A stretch of DNA of 39,860 nt from Gammaproteobacteria bacterium (lineage in GTDB: Bacteria > Pseudomonadota > Gammaproteobacteria > Immundisolibacterales > JAKLLR01): assembly GCA_022014175.1 (NCBI GenBank), contig JAKLLR010000009.1:1-39860 (forward strand), read 5' to 3'. The translations under genes and the position numbers were made by a program. The notes beneath the pieces were generated by a model. That model made no database searches. It was not told the origin of the DNA and was given only the letters and a program-made list of their open reading frames with translations. Within the stretch, counting starts at the first letter, position 1, and each line of letters begins with the position of its first letter. Below are positions 34,709 through 39,860 of the stretch, one piece after another.

Positions 34709-35041
34709 ATGGCGAATAACATGAAAATGAAACCTCTCTCGGCGGCTCTGGGCGCGGCTCTGGTGACCGGCGTTGCGGGCATGAGCACGGCGTCCGCGGA
34801 CAGCCTGTTTGGCATGGATGAACTCTCCAGCGGCTATATGCAGCTGGCAGAGGGTAGCTGCGGTGAAGGCAAGTGTGGTGCGAACAAAGCCAAAGAGGGC
34901 AGCTGCGGCGAAGGCAAAGCCAAGGAAGGTAGCTGCGGCGAAGGTAAAGCCAAAGAGGGCAGCTGTGGCGAAGGTAAAGCCAAGGAAGGTAGCTGCGGTG
35001 AAGGCAAAGCCAAGGAGGGTAGCTGTGGCGGCAAAAGCTGA
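34709..35041 (+). CDS. Secreted cysteine-repeat precursor peptide (HvfA/bufferin-like)
   Basis: A 110-residue precursor with a signal peptide, [20 protein letters not shown], likely cut after ASA (residues 28-30). The mature part starts [19 protein letters not shown] and then becomes a repeat. After [13 protein letters not shown] (48-60), the decapeptide [10 protein letters not shown] occurs from residue 61 to 110 in five copies, the last ending GGKS. Cysteines are at 51, 56, 66, 76, 86, 96 and 106. One EGKCG motif is present; the other sites read EGSCG. In Haemophilus HvfA and in bufferins, cysteines of EGKCG-type motifs are turned by an MNIO enzyme and partner into copper-binding heterocycles. 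The next genes encode those enzymes. AAGGA lies 7 nt before the ATG. Modification and copper binding are inference from family and context. Confidence 0.9.
   Translation: MANNMKMKPLSAALGAALVTGVAGMSTASADSLFGMDELSSGYMQLAEGSCGEGKCGANKAKEGSCGEGKAKEGSCGEGKAKEGSCGEGKAKEGSCGEGKAKEGSCGGKS
34889..35038 (+). repeat. 30-bp tandem coding repeats of the precursor peptide
   Basis: Five 30-bp units (34889, 34919, 34949, 34979, 35009), each coding [10 protein letters not shown] or, in the last, [10 protein letters not shown]. Units 1 and 3 share one codon pattern (AAA GAG GGC) and units 2 and 4 another (AAG GAA GGT), so the array looks like a duplicated 60-bp unit. Differences among units 1-4 are all synonymous. 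Confidence 0.95.
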
Positions 35042-35055
35042 TTGAGCAGCGGCTG

Positions 35056-35070
35056 GTGAGTGCAACTCAC
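35056..35070 (+). terminator. Short hairpin between precursor and MNIO genes
   Basis: GTGAGT-GCA-ACTCAC forms a perfect 6-bp stem with a 3-nt loop, immediately before GGAGAG-ATG at 35071-35079. It has no T-tract, so it is not a true terminator. It may stabilise the precursor mRNA or lower enzyme synthesis. Confidence 0.35.
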
Positions 35071-35922
35071 GGAGAGATGCCTGGCGGTGCCGGGCTGGGA
35101 CTGCGGCGGGCCCTCACGGGTCCGCTTGCGGACTCATCTGATGCTCCGACAGAGCTCGATTTTCTCGAAGTTGTGCCTGAGAACTGGCTCGGCCTTGGCG
35201 GACGTCTGGGTCGGGAGATTCGCTATTTCAGCGAGCGCTATCCGATGGTGGCCCATGGTCTCTCCCTCTCAATTGGCAGCCCCGCGCCGCTGGATGAGAA
35301 GCTGGTTCGTTCCATCAAGAGTTTTCTGGATGATCACAACATCATCCACTACACCGAGCATTTGAGTTACTGCAGCGACGAGGGTCATCTCTATGACCTG
35401 ATGCCGATGCCTTTTACCGCTGAGGCGGTGAGTTACGTGGCCGACCGTATTCGCCGGGTTCAGGAGATTCTGGAGCGGCGTATAGCGATGGAGAATGTCT
35501 CCTACTATGCCGCCCCCGGCTCCGAAATGAGCGAGTCGGCGTTTGTCACCGCAGTACTGCAGGAGGCGGACTGCGACCTGCTGCTGGACGTCAACAATGT
35601 CTACGTGAACAGCGTTAATCACCGTTACGACCCACTGGATTACCTGCGAACCATGCCGGCGGAGCGGGTGGTTTATCTGCATGTGGCCGGACATTACCAG
35701 GAGGCGGAGGATTTGCTGGTGGATACCCATGGTGCTCCAGTGATTGACCCGGTCTGGGGGCTGTTACAACAGACTTATGAATGGTTTGGTCCGGTGTCGA
35801 CCCTGCTGGAACGGGACTTCAATATTCCGCCCCTGCAGGAACTGTTCGGGGAGGTGGCCCGGATCCGCCAGCTACAGGCCGTCGTAGCCTCAGGGGAGCG
35901 AAAATATGTCGGTCACGGCTGA
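35056..35922 (+). CDS. DUF692 multinuclear non-haem iron oxidase (MNIO), HvfB/BufB-like
   Basis: A 288-residue TIM-barrel protein of the DUF692 family, relatives of MbnB, which uses a multi-iron centre and oxygen to rearrange cysteines. Candidate iron ligands and family residues: His67 (MVAHGLSLS), Glu101-His102 (YTEHLSYC), Glu146-Asn147 (AMENVSYY), Asp178/Asn180/Asn181 ([11 protein letters not shown]), His209/His213 (VYLHVAGHY), Asp223/His225 (VDTHGAP) and Glu252 (LLERDFN). The start is uncertain: GTG at 35056 or ATG at 35077, which gives [14 protein letters not shown] hairpin spans the GTG (35056-35070). The gap to the precursor stop is 14 bp, and the next gene overlaps its end by 17 bp. 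It probably modifies the repeat cysteines of the precursor. Confidence 0.92.
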   Translation: MSATHGEMPGGAGLGLRRALTGPLADSSDAPTELDFLEVVPENWLGLGGRLGREIRYFSERYPMVAHGLSLSIGSPAPLDEKLVRSIKSFLDDHNIIHYTEHLSYCSDEGHLYDLMPMPFTAEAVSYVADRIRRVQEILERRIAMENVSYYAAPGSEMSESAFVTAVLQEADCDLLLDVNNVYVNSVNHRYDPLDYLRTMPAERVVYLHVAGHYQEAEDLLVDTHGAPVIDPVWGLLQQTYEWFGPVSTLLERDFNIPPLQELFGEVARIRQLQAVVASGERKYVGHG

Positions 35923-36685
35923 TCTACCCCGATTCCAACAGCTGCAGAGAGATTTTGCCGCCCATGTGCGAGACCCGGAGAGCCACCCTGCCCCGGCGGA
36001 CGTGGAGCCTCGGCGTATGGCGATCTACCGGACGCTCTTCTACAACAATGTGGAGGGGTTGCTGGCCAGCAATTTTCCGGTGCTACGGGCGGTTACGCCG
36101 GATGAACGCTGGCATGCCCTGGTGCGGGCGTTTTATCGCGGACACCGTTGTGAAACCCCCTACTTTCCCCGTATTGCGGAAGAGTTTCTCAATTACCTTG
36201 AAAATGAACGGGCTGAGCTACCAGGAGACCCCCCGTTTATGCGGGAGCTGGCCCACTACGAGTGGGTTGAACTGGCCCTGTTGATTGCGGACGACCCGGA
36301 ATCGGATCCGCTGTTAGACCCGAATGCGGATCTGCTCCAGCACCCCCCGGTTTTATCACCCCTGGCCTGGCGGCTGGCCTATCGCTATCCGGTACACCAG
36401 ATTCGGGCCGATCAGCTGCTTGATAGCGAGCCGATTCAGGTTACGACTCTGGCGGCCTACCGTAATCGTCAAGACAAGGTCGGTTTTCTGGAGACCAGCC
36501 CGGTGGTCGACCGCTTGCTGGTGCTGGTCGGAGAGCAGCCGAGCCTTAATGGTCAGCAGTTGCTGGAGCAGATCGCGGCAGAGCTCAATCACCCCGAGGT
36601 GGGTCAGTTCGTGATCGCCGGGGCGGCTGCGCTACAGCGGTTACTGGATCTTGAAATCGTATTGGGTGGCCGGGTTTCGGGCTAG
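35906..36685 (+). CDS. DUF2063 protein, HvfC/BufC-like partner of the MNIO
   Basis: A 259-residue protein of the DUF2063 family (often labelled putative DNA-binding domain protein). The N-terminal half carries the family pattern [31 protein letters not shown] and NFPVLRAV, then [14 protein letters not shown] and [20 protein letters not shown]. The C-terminal half has a winged-helix-like segment ([19 protein letters not shown]). In HvfC and the methanobactin system the partner presents the precursor to the MNIO and forms a complex with it. The ATG at 35906 overlaps the MNIO gene by 17 bp, with AGGGGAG about 7 nt upstream. Assignment rests on family and the gene order peptide-DUF692-DUF2063-DoxX. 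Confidence 0.9.
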   Translation: MSVTADLPRFQQLQRDFAAHVRDPESHPAPADVEPRRMAIYRTLFYNNVEGLLASNFPVLRAVTPDERWHALVRAFYRGHRCETPYFPRIAEEFLNYLENERAELPGDPPFMRELAHYEWVELALLIADDPESDPLLDPNADLLQHPPVLSPLAWRLAYRYPVHQIRADQLLDSEPIQVTTLAAYRNRQDKVGFLETSPVVDRLLVLVGEQPSLNGQQLLEQIAAELNHPEVGQFVIAGAAALQRLLDLEIVLGGRVSG

Positions 36686-36741
36686 GTCTCGGTCGCGTTG
36701 GGTTGTTCGACAAAGAAGACTAATCGGCAGGGGGGAGAGTT

Positions 36742-37344
36742 ATGTCAGCTATCACGATAGTCAACCGTTTGCAGGATCTGCTGGACAAGTTTAGAGCAGC
36801 GGATTTTCTTGCGCCCTTGCTGCTGCGCGTCTATCTGGTACCCGTGTTCTGGATGGCGGGCAGTGAGAAATTCCACAATATGGAGTCCACCATTGAGTGG
36901 TTCGGTAATCCGGACTGGGGTCTGGGTCTGCCGTTCCCGGAACTGATGGCCTTTCTGGCCATGTCGTCTGAGCTCGGGGGCGCGGTGCTGCTGGCTGTGG
37001 GACTGGCCACCCGTTGGATCTCGCTTCCCCTGATGGTGACGATGATTGTCGCAATGGTGATGGTTCATCTCCAGAATGGCTGGTTGGCCATTGCGACCGG
37101 TAAGGGGCTGTTTGCCACAGAACGCAGCATGGAGGCGATCGAGCGGCTCGACCGGGCCAAATCGATTCTGCGGGAGCACGGCAACTACAGCTGGCTCACC
37201 GAGCATGGCAATTTCGTGATGTTGAACAACGGTATCGAGTTTGCGGCCACCTACTTCATTATGCTGCTGGCGCTGTTTTTTTACGGGGGAGGCCGCTACC
37301 TGAGTGCGGACTACTGGATCGCCCGGCGCTGGCGGGTTGTCTGA
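36742..37344 (+). CDS. DoxX-family membrane protein (HvfD-like)
   Basis: A 200-residue integral membrane protein with four hydrophobic segments. The first (LLLRVYLVPVFWMAGSEKF) carries the conserved arginine and the G-x-x-K-F motif of DoxX; others are LMAFLAMSSELGGAVLLAVG, ISLPLMVTMIVAMVMVHL and AATYFIMLLALFFYGGG. It closes the metallo-RiPP operon, 56 bp after DUF2063, with GGGGGAGAG before the ATG. A DoxX protein is regularly found in these clusters; it might supply electrons or help export or quinone coupling, but its role is not established. No transporter dedicated to the peptide is seen, consistent with Sec export of the precursor. Confidence 0.88.
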   Translation: MSAITIVNRLQDLLDKFRAADFLAPLLLRVYLVPVFWMAGSEKFHNMESTIEWFGNPDWGLGLPFPELMAFLAMSSELGGAVLLAVGLATRWISLPLMVTMIVAMVMVHLQNGWLAIATGKGLFATERSMEAIERLDRAKSILREHGNYSWLTEHGNFVMLNNGIEFAATYFIMLLALFFYGGGRYLSADYWIARRWRVV

Positions 37345-37593
37345 TTACCAATTGTTGTGGTTGGCGGCTATGGGTTAAAAACCGCCTTGAGTGTCGCAAA
37401 AATATTGCTACCTGGGTCTCCCTGGGTTAGTGTCACTTTTGCGGGAACGCCCCGCATCTGATCCCGACCCAAGACGCCTGCCCCTGGCGCCAGGAGACAG
37501 CTGGTCGATCAGGGCCACAGCGGCATCAAACGGGTGCCGAGATCTGCTACAGCGTCCTGGGCGATTGGCAAAACCCTAGACTGCCGACCGAGG
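37345..37593. other. Intergenic region between DoxX and SPFH genes
   Basis: A 249-bp gap between convergent genes. It holds several small structures: GGCGG/CCGCC (37363-37367 and 37382-37386), CGCAAAA/TTTTGCG (37395-37401 and 37437-37443) and GCGGG/CCCGC just after. None is followed by a T-tract. A short open frame at 37391-37579 has no ribosome site and no known similarity. Confidence 0.4.
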
Positions 37594-38448
37594 TTATCTG
37601 GTCAGCGACCCCATGATGCCCCGTACAGCCGCGGGAATATCCGCCGGCAGCAGGACGATTTTGCCATTGTCGCTGGTGGCGAGTTGTTTGATCGCCTCCA
37701 TGTATTTTTCACCCAGCAGATAGACCACAGGCAGCTCGTTCTGCTGCACAGCTTCCGTCACTTTCTGAATGGCGATCTGGCTGGCCTCTGCCAGTACCAC
37801 CTGGGCTTTGGCGTCCCGTCGTGAGGCTTCGAGTCGGCCCTCGGCCTGGAGAATGGCGGCTTCCTTGTCACCCTCCGCCCGGGTCACCGTGGCCCGTCGC
37901 CCACGTTCTGCAGCCGCCTGCTCCTCCATGGCAGTCTGCATGGTCTGGGAGGGGTTGATGTCCTGGATCTCCACGGTCTTGAGAGTGATGCCCCAGTCAG
38001 CGATGTCATCAGAGATGGCGGTTTTGAGCTTGGCTTTGATCTGGTCCCTGGAGGAGAGGGCGTCATCAAGGGACATCTCACCGATGATGGCCCGCAGCGA
38101 TGTTTGCACCAGGGTCTGGATGGCGATGATGTAATCCACCACGCCATAGACCGCTTTTTCCGGTGACATAATATTAATGTAGGCCACGGCGTTGGCGATA
38201 ATCACTGCATTATCCCGGGTGATCACCTCCTGGCTTGGAATATCGAGCACGATGTCTTTGGTGGTGACTTTGTAGGCGACCGAGTCGATGTAGGGGATCA
38301 GTATATTGAGCCCCGGTCCCAGGGTTTGGTGGTATTTGCCCAGCCGCTGCACTACCCATTTGTTGCCCTGAGGGACCAGACGGACACCGAGCCCGATGGT
38401 GACAATCACCAGCAGTACCAGCGTGAAGACGATAGAGAGAGTAGCCAT
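37594..38448 (-). CDS. SPFH/band-7 membrane protein (paraslipin, QmcA-like)
   Basis: A 284-residue SPFH protein anchored by an N-terminal segment (FTLVLLVIVTIGLGVRLV). The band-7 domain follows: GNKWVVQRLGKYHQTLGPGLN, IPYIDSVAYKVTTKDIVLD, and the C-terminal coiled part AAERGRRATVTRAEGDKEAA. The family forms large oligomeric rings at membranes, linked to protease control and microdomains. It is 9 bp downstream of nfeD, the classical NfeD/SPFH pair. The paraslipin/QmcA branch is suggested by IVQTLV-type pattern YIIAIQTLVQTSLRAIIGEM. Confidence 0.93.
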   Translation of the reverse strand: MATLSIVFTLVLLVIVTIGLGVRLVPQGNKWVVQRLGKYHQTLGPGLNILIPYIDSVAYKVTTKDIVLDIPSQEVITRDNAVIIANAVAYINIMSPEKAVYGVVDYIIAIQTLVQTSLRAIIGEMSLDDALSSRDQIKAKLKTAISDDIADWGITLKTVEIQDINPSQTMQTAMEEQAAAERGRRATVTRAEGDKEAAILQAEGRLEASRRDAKAQVVLAEASQIAIQKVTEAVQQNELPVVYLLGEKYMEAIKQLATSDNGKIVLLPADIPAAVRGIMGSLTR

Positions 38449-38457
38449 GGATTGCTC

Positions 38458-38931
38458 CTATAGTGGTGCTGCGGGCTGGCGGGTTTCGACGATCAGGGTA
38501 TTGCCGGATACATCGGTGACATAGACTCGGTCACCGCTGGCGACAGGATCATTGCAGATAAAGGCCCATTCGTCGTCCCCCAGAAGAGGTGTGGAGAATC
38601 GCACCAGTCCACGCTGTTCTCCTTCTGGAACCCGCAAAACCTGGCCACTTTGGCCAAGTATGGCTTCCCGGGAGATGCCCGCTTTAGTGTGGTCGGCCAT
38701 GCGCGGGCGCAGGTAGCGGAACCAGAGAAAAGTGAACAGGCTGGAGCCGATGGCCCAGATCAGCATCTGCAGCTGTAGATTCAAGCCGGGGGCCAGCCAG
38801 ACAATGCCGCCGACCAGCAGCGCGCCCAGGCCGAACCAGAGTGCGGTGAAGCTGGGCAGGAAGATCTCTGCGATGATCAGCACCAGACCAATCAGCACCC
38901 AGTGCCAGTAGAGTAGTTGCAGCGCTTCCAT
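38458..38931 (-). CDS. NfeD-family membrane protein
   Basis: A 157-residue NfeD partner of SPFH proteins. The N-terminal half has about three hydrophobic segments (YWHWVLIGLVLIIAEIFLPS, ALWFGLGALLVGGIVWL, MLIWAIGSSLFTFLWF). The C-terminal half is an OB-fold-like barrel (GQSGQVLRVPEGEQRGLVRF, DRVYVTDVSGNTLIVE). GGAGAG precedes the ATG. It lies 9 bp upstream of the SPFH gene on the same strand. The short form lacks the N-terminal ClpP-like protease domain of the long NfeD proteins. Confidence 0.92.
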   Translation of the reverse strand: MEALQLLYWHWVLIGLVLIIAEIFLPSFTALWFGLGALLVGGIVWLAPGLNLQLQMLIWAIGSSLFTFLWFRYLRPRMADHTKAGISREAILGQSGQVLRVPEGEQRGLVRFSTPLLGDDEWAFICNDPVASGDRVYVTDVSGNTLIVETRQPAAPL

Positions 38932-39038
38932 GGGGCTCTCCAGGAGTCTGATCAGGACCTTGCCAGCGGAGTTGTGGCCTGGCGATATTCAAGATGAAGG
39001 GCCTGCATAGTCGGGGGGATGGTCACGGTAGTCAAGTG

Positions 39039-39058
39039 CCCCGGATCATTGCCCGGGG
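39039..39058 (-). terminator. Stem-loop after the MBL-fold gene
   Basis: CCCCGG (39039-39044) and CCGGGG (39053-39058) form a 6-bp GC stem with an 8-nt loop right after the stop codon. The T-tract is missing, so it would be a weak or Rho-dependent end at best. Confidence 0.3.
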
Positions 39059-39059
39059 T

Positions 39060-39698
39060 CTAGCGGCCATCGCCGACAAAGGGGTTATTCTGGCGCTCCT
39101 CACCAAAGGTCGAGGTGGGGCCGTGGCCGGGAATAAAACGCACATCGTTGCCCAGAGGCCAGAGCCGCTCGCGGATGGCATTGACCAGAGTGGCATGGTC
39201 ACCGCCGGGTAGATCACTGCGACCGATCGAACCCTGAAAAATGACGTCTCCAACCAGTGCGACCTGATCCTCCGGTACATAGAAAACTACGTGCCCCGGG
39301 GTGTGTCCCGGGCAGTGCAGCACATCCAGAGTGGTATTGCCGACCTGCACCTGGTCTCCCTGATGTAGCCAGCGCTGGGGGGTGAAGCTCTGTACATTGG
39401 CAAGGCCGAAACGCTCTGCCTGTTCCGGCAGGGCGTCAATCCAGTACTGATCGCTCGGTTCCGGGCCTTCGATGGGAATCTCCAGCTTTTCAGCAATCGC
39501 TGCAGCTGCCCCGGCGTGGTCCACATGGGCGTGAGTGATCAGGATCTTCTCCAGCGTGACCCCGGCGTCTGCAATGATAGTGAGCAGCCGGTCGATCTCG
39601 CCGCCCGGGTCAACCAGTGCCGCCCGGTTGCTCTCTTCGCAGATGATAAGGCTGCAGTTCTGCTGCAACGGGGTGACCGGGATAATCTGGTATTTCAC
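39060..39698 (-). CDS. MBL-fold hydrolase (glyoxalase II-like, YcbL type)
   Basis: A 212-residue metallo-beta-lactamase-fold protein. The HxHxDH motif is His56, His58, Asp60, His61 in THAHVDHAG, followed by the conserved His in LHCPGHTPGHVVFY, the metal-bridging Asp in GDVIFQGSIGRSDLPGGD and the last His in FIPGHGPTS. These are the type I glyoxalase II-like residues. The short form lacks the C-terminal helical domain of true glyoxalase II, as in YcbL. The start is GTG at 39698 and has no clear Shine-Dalgarno; two strong hairpins lie upstream. Substrate unproven. Confidence 0.93.
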   Translation of the reverse strand: MKYQIIPVTPLQQNCSLIICEESNRAALVDPGGEIDRLLTIIADAGVTLEKILITHAHVDHAGAAAAIAEKLEIPIEGPEPSDQYWIDALPEQAERFGLANVQSFTPQRWLHQGDQVQVGNTTLDVLHCPGHTPGHVVFYVPEDQVALVGDVIFQGSIGRSDLPGGDHATLVNAIRERLWPLGNDVRFIPGHGPTSTFGEERQNNPFVGDGR

Positions 39699-39720
39699 GA
39701 TGTTTCTGAACTCAATTGGC

Positions 39721-39737
39721 CCCGGCGCGGCGCCGGG
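39721..39737. repeat. GC-rich hairpin CCCGGCG-CGG-CGCCGGG
   Basis: Perfect 7-bp arms (39721-39727 and 39731-39737) around a 3-nt loop, 23 bp upstream of the MBL gene start. It could block readthrough or reduce translation. Confidence 0.6.
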
Positions 39738-39769
39738 AAAAGCAGAGCATTCAGTATACCGTGAGTGGC

Positions 39770-39807
39770 TTCAGGGCCTGCTGGCTTTGAGGCCGGCAGG
39801 CCCTGAA
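39770..39807. repeat. 12-bp perfect inverted repeat between SDR and MBL genes
   Basis: TTCAGGGCCTGC at 39770-39781 and GCAGGCCCTGAA at 39796-39807. The 14-nt centre can extend the stem (GGC/GCC with flanking G-T pairs) to about 17 bp. It lies 17 bp after the SDR stop and has no T-tract on either side. Confidence 0.7.
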
Positions 39808-39824
39808 CCGCAGCACGATCCGGG

Positions 39825-39860
39825 TTAGAGCCGGAACAGTCCGCCATCTACGCAGATGGT
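39825..39860 (-). CDS. SDR oxidoreductase, C-terminal fragment at window edge
   Basis: The last 36 bp read on the minus strand as TICVDGGLFRL followed by TAA at 39825-39827. The V-D-G-G ending is the standard C-terminus of FabG-like short-chain dehydrogenases. The rest of the gene lies outside the window. Only 11 residues are seen, so the family call is tentative. Confidence 0.55.
   Translation of the reverse strand, partial: TICVDGGLFRL

Noticed and set aside
34889..35038. Regular 30-bp spacing that could suggest a CRISPR-like array
   Set aside because: There are no spacers; units are directly adjacent, in frame, and code one decapeptide in a signal-peptide protein.
34553..35065. Open extension of the DUF2797 frame through the antisense strand of the repeat gene, starting at a TTG at 35065
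   Set aside because: Its residues are the antisense reading of the 30-bp repeats (Phe/Ala/Leu-rich), and the conserved domain begins only after 34552.
37391..37579. 62-residue frame between DoxX and SPFH genes
   Set aside because: No ribosome site, no signal or domain, and it begins with GTG in a structured intergenic stretch.
39039..39058. Factor-independent terminator after the MBL gene
   Set aside because: Kept only as a weak stem-loop, because no run of T follows the stem on the transcribed strand.

Overview
The window is GC-rich, densely coded chromosomal DNA of a gammaproteobacterium. The evidence is gene content and neighbourhoods: hda next to an AI-2E/PerM permease and a DUF2066 gene, divergent from purM-purN-DUF3108; mrp divergent from metG with dcd beside it; an mlaA homologue; slt; and a SPFH/NfeD pair. 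A sulfur-oxidising Chromatiales-type lineage (for example a Sedimenticola relative) is a guess; nothing here proves it. I found no tRNA, rRNA, CRISPR array, insertion sequence or phage gene.

Layout. (1) 1-4376, minus strand: a catechol meta-cleavage operon beginning with catechol 2,3-dioxygenase, then a GlcG/HbpS-like protein, 2-hydroxymuconic semialdehyde dehydrogenase, 2-oxopent-4-enoate hydratase and acylating acetaldehyde dehydrogenase, which runs off the left edge. (2) 4463-15356: housekeeping and mixed genes, comprising an M16C protease, proS, acyP, a PilZ-like protein, a YihY-type membrane protein, and a CitE-like lyase convergent with an acyl-CoA synthetase. (3) 15433-24247: arsC-like and wrbA-like genes, then hda/permease/DUF2066, purMN/DUF3108, mlaA, dcd and mrp. 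(4) 24423-31752: metG, a SDR plus aminotransferase pair, a lipoprotein, a CBS-domain protein, manC/algA and a bicupin. (5) 31771-34552: slt and a DUF2797 protein. (6) 34709-37344, plus strand: a four-gene metallo-RiPP operon. (7) 37594-39860: SPFH, NfeD, a metallo-beta-lactamase-fold hydrolase and the tail of a SDR gene.

The most interesting system is region 6. A secreted 110-residue precursor carries a 10-residue Cys/Gly/Lys/Glu repeat (seven Cys in all). It is followed by a DUF692 protein (multinuclear non-haem iron oxidase, MNIO, relative of MbnB), a DUF2063 partner protein and a DoxX-family membrane protein. This is the architecture of the HvfABCD and bufferin systems, in which cysteines of EGKCG-type motifs are converted into copper-binding heterocycles. 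The likely role is periplasmic copper buffering or protection. A candidate ECF (sigma-E-like) promoter precedes the precursor gene, and a hairpin sits at the precursor/MNIO junction.

Working together: the meta-cleavage genes would turn catechol into 2-hydroxymuconic semialdehyde and, through the oxalocrotonate branch, 2-oxopentenoate, pyruvate and acetyl-CoA. The aldolase, tautomerase and decarboxylase are not visible and may lie beyond position 1. The packing is tight: stop codons overlap at several convergent pairs (13815-13818, 16371-16382, 26075-26078, and a 55-bp overlap at 11417-11471), and 4-bp start/stop overlaps link the hda, permease and DUF2066 genes and purM with purN.
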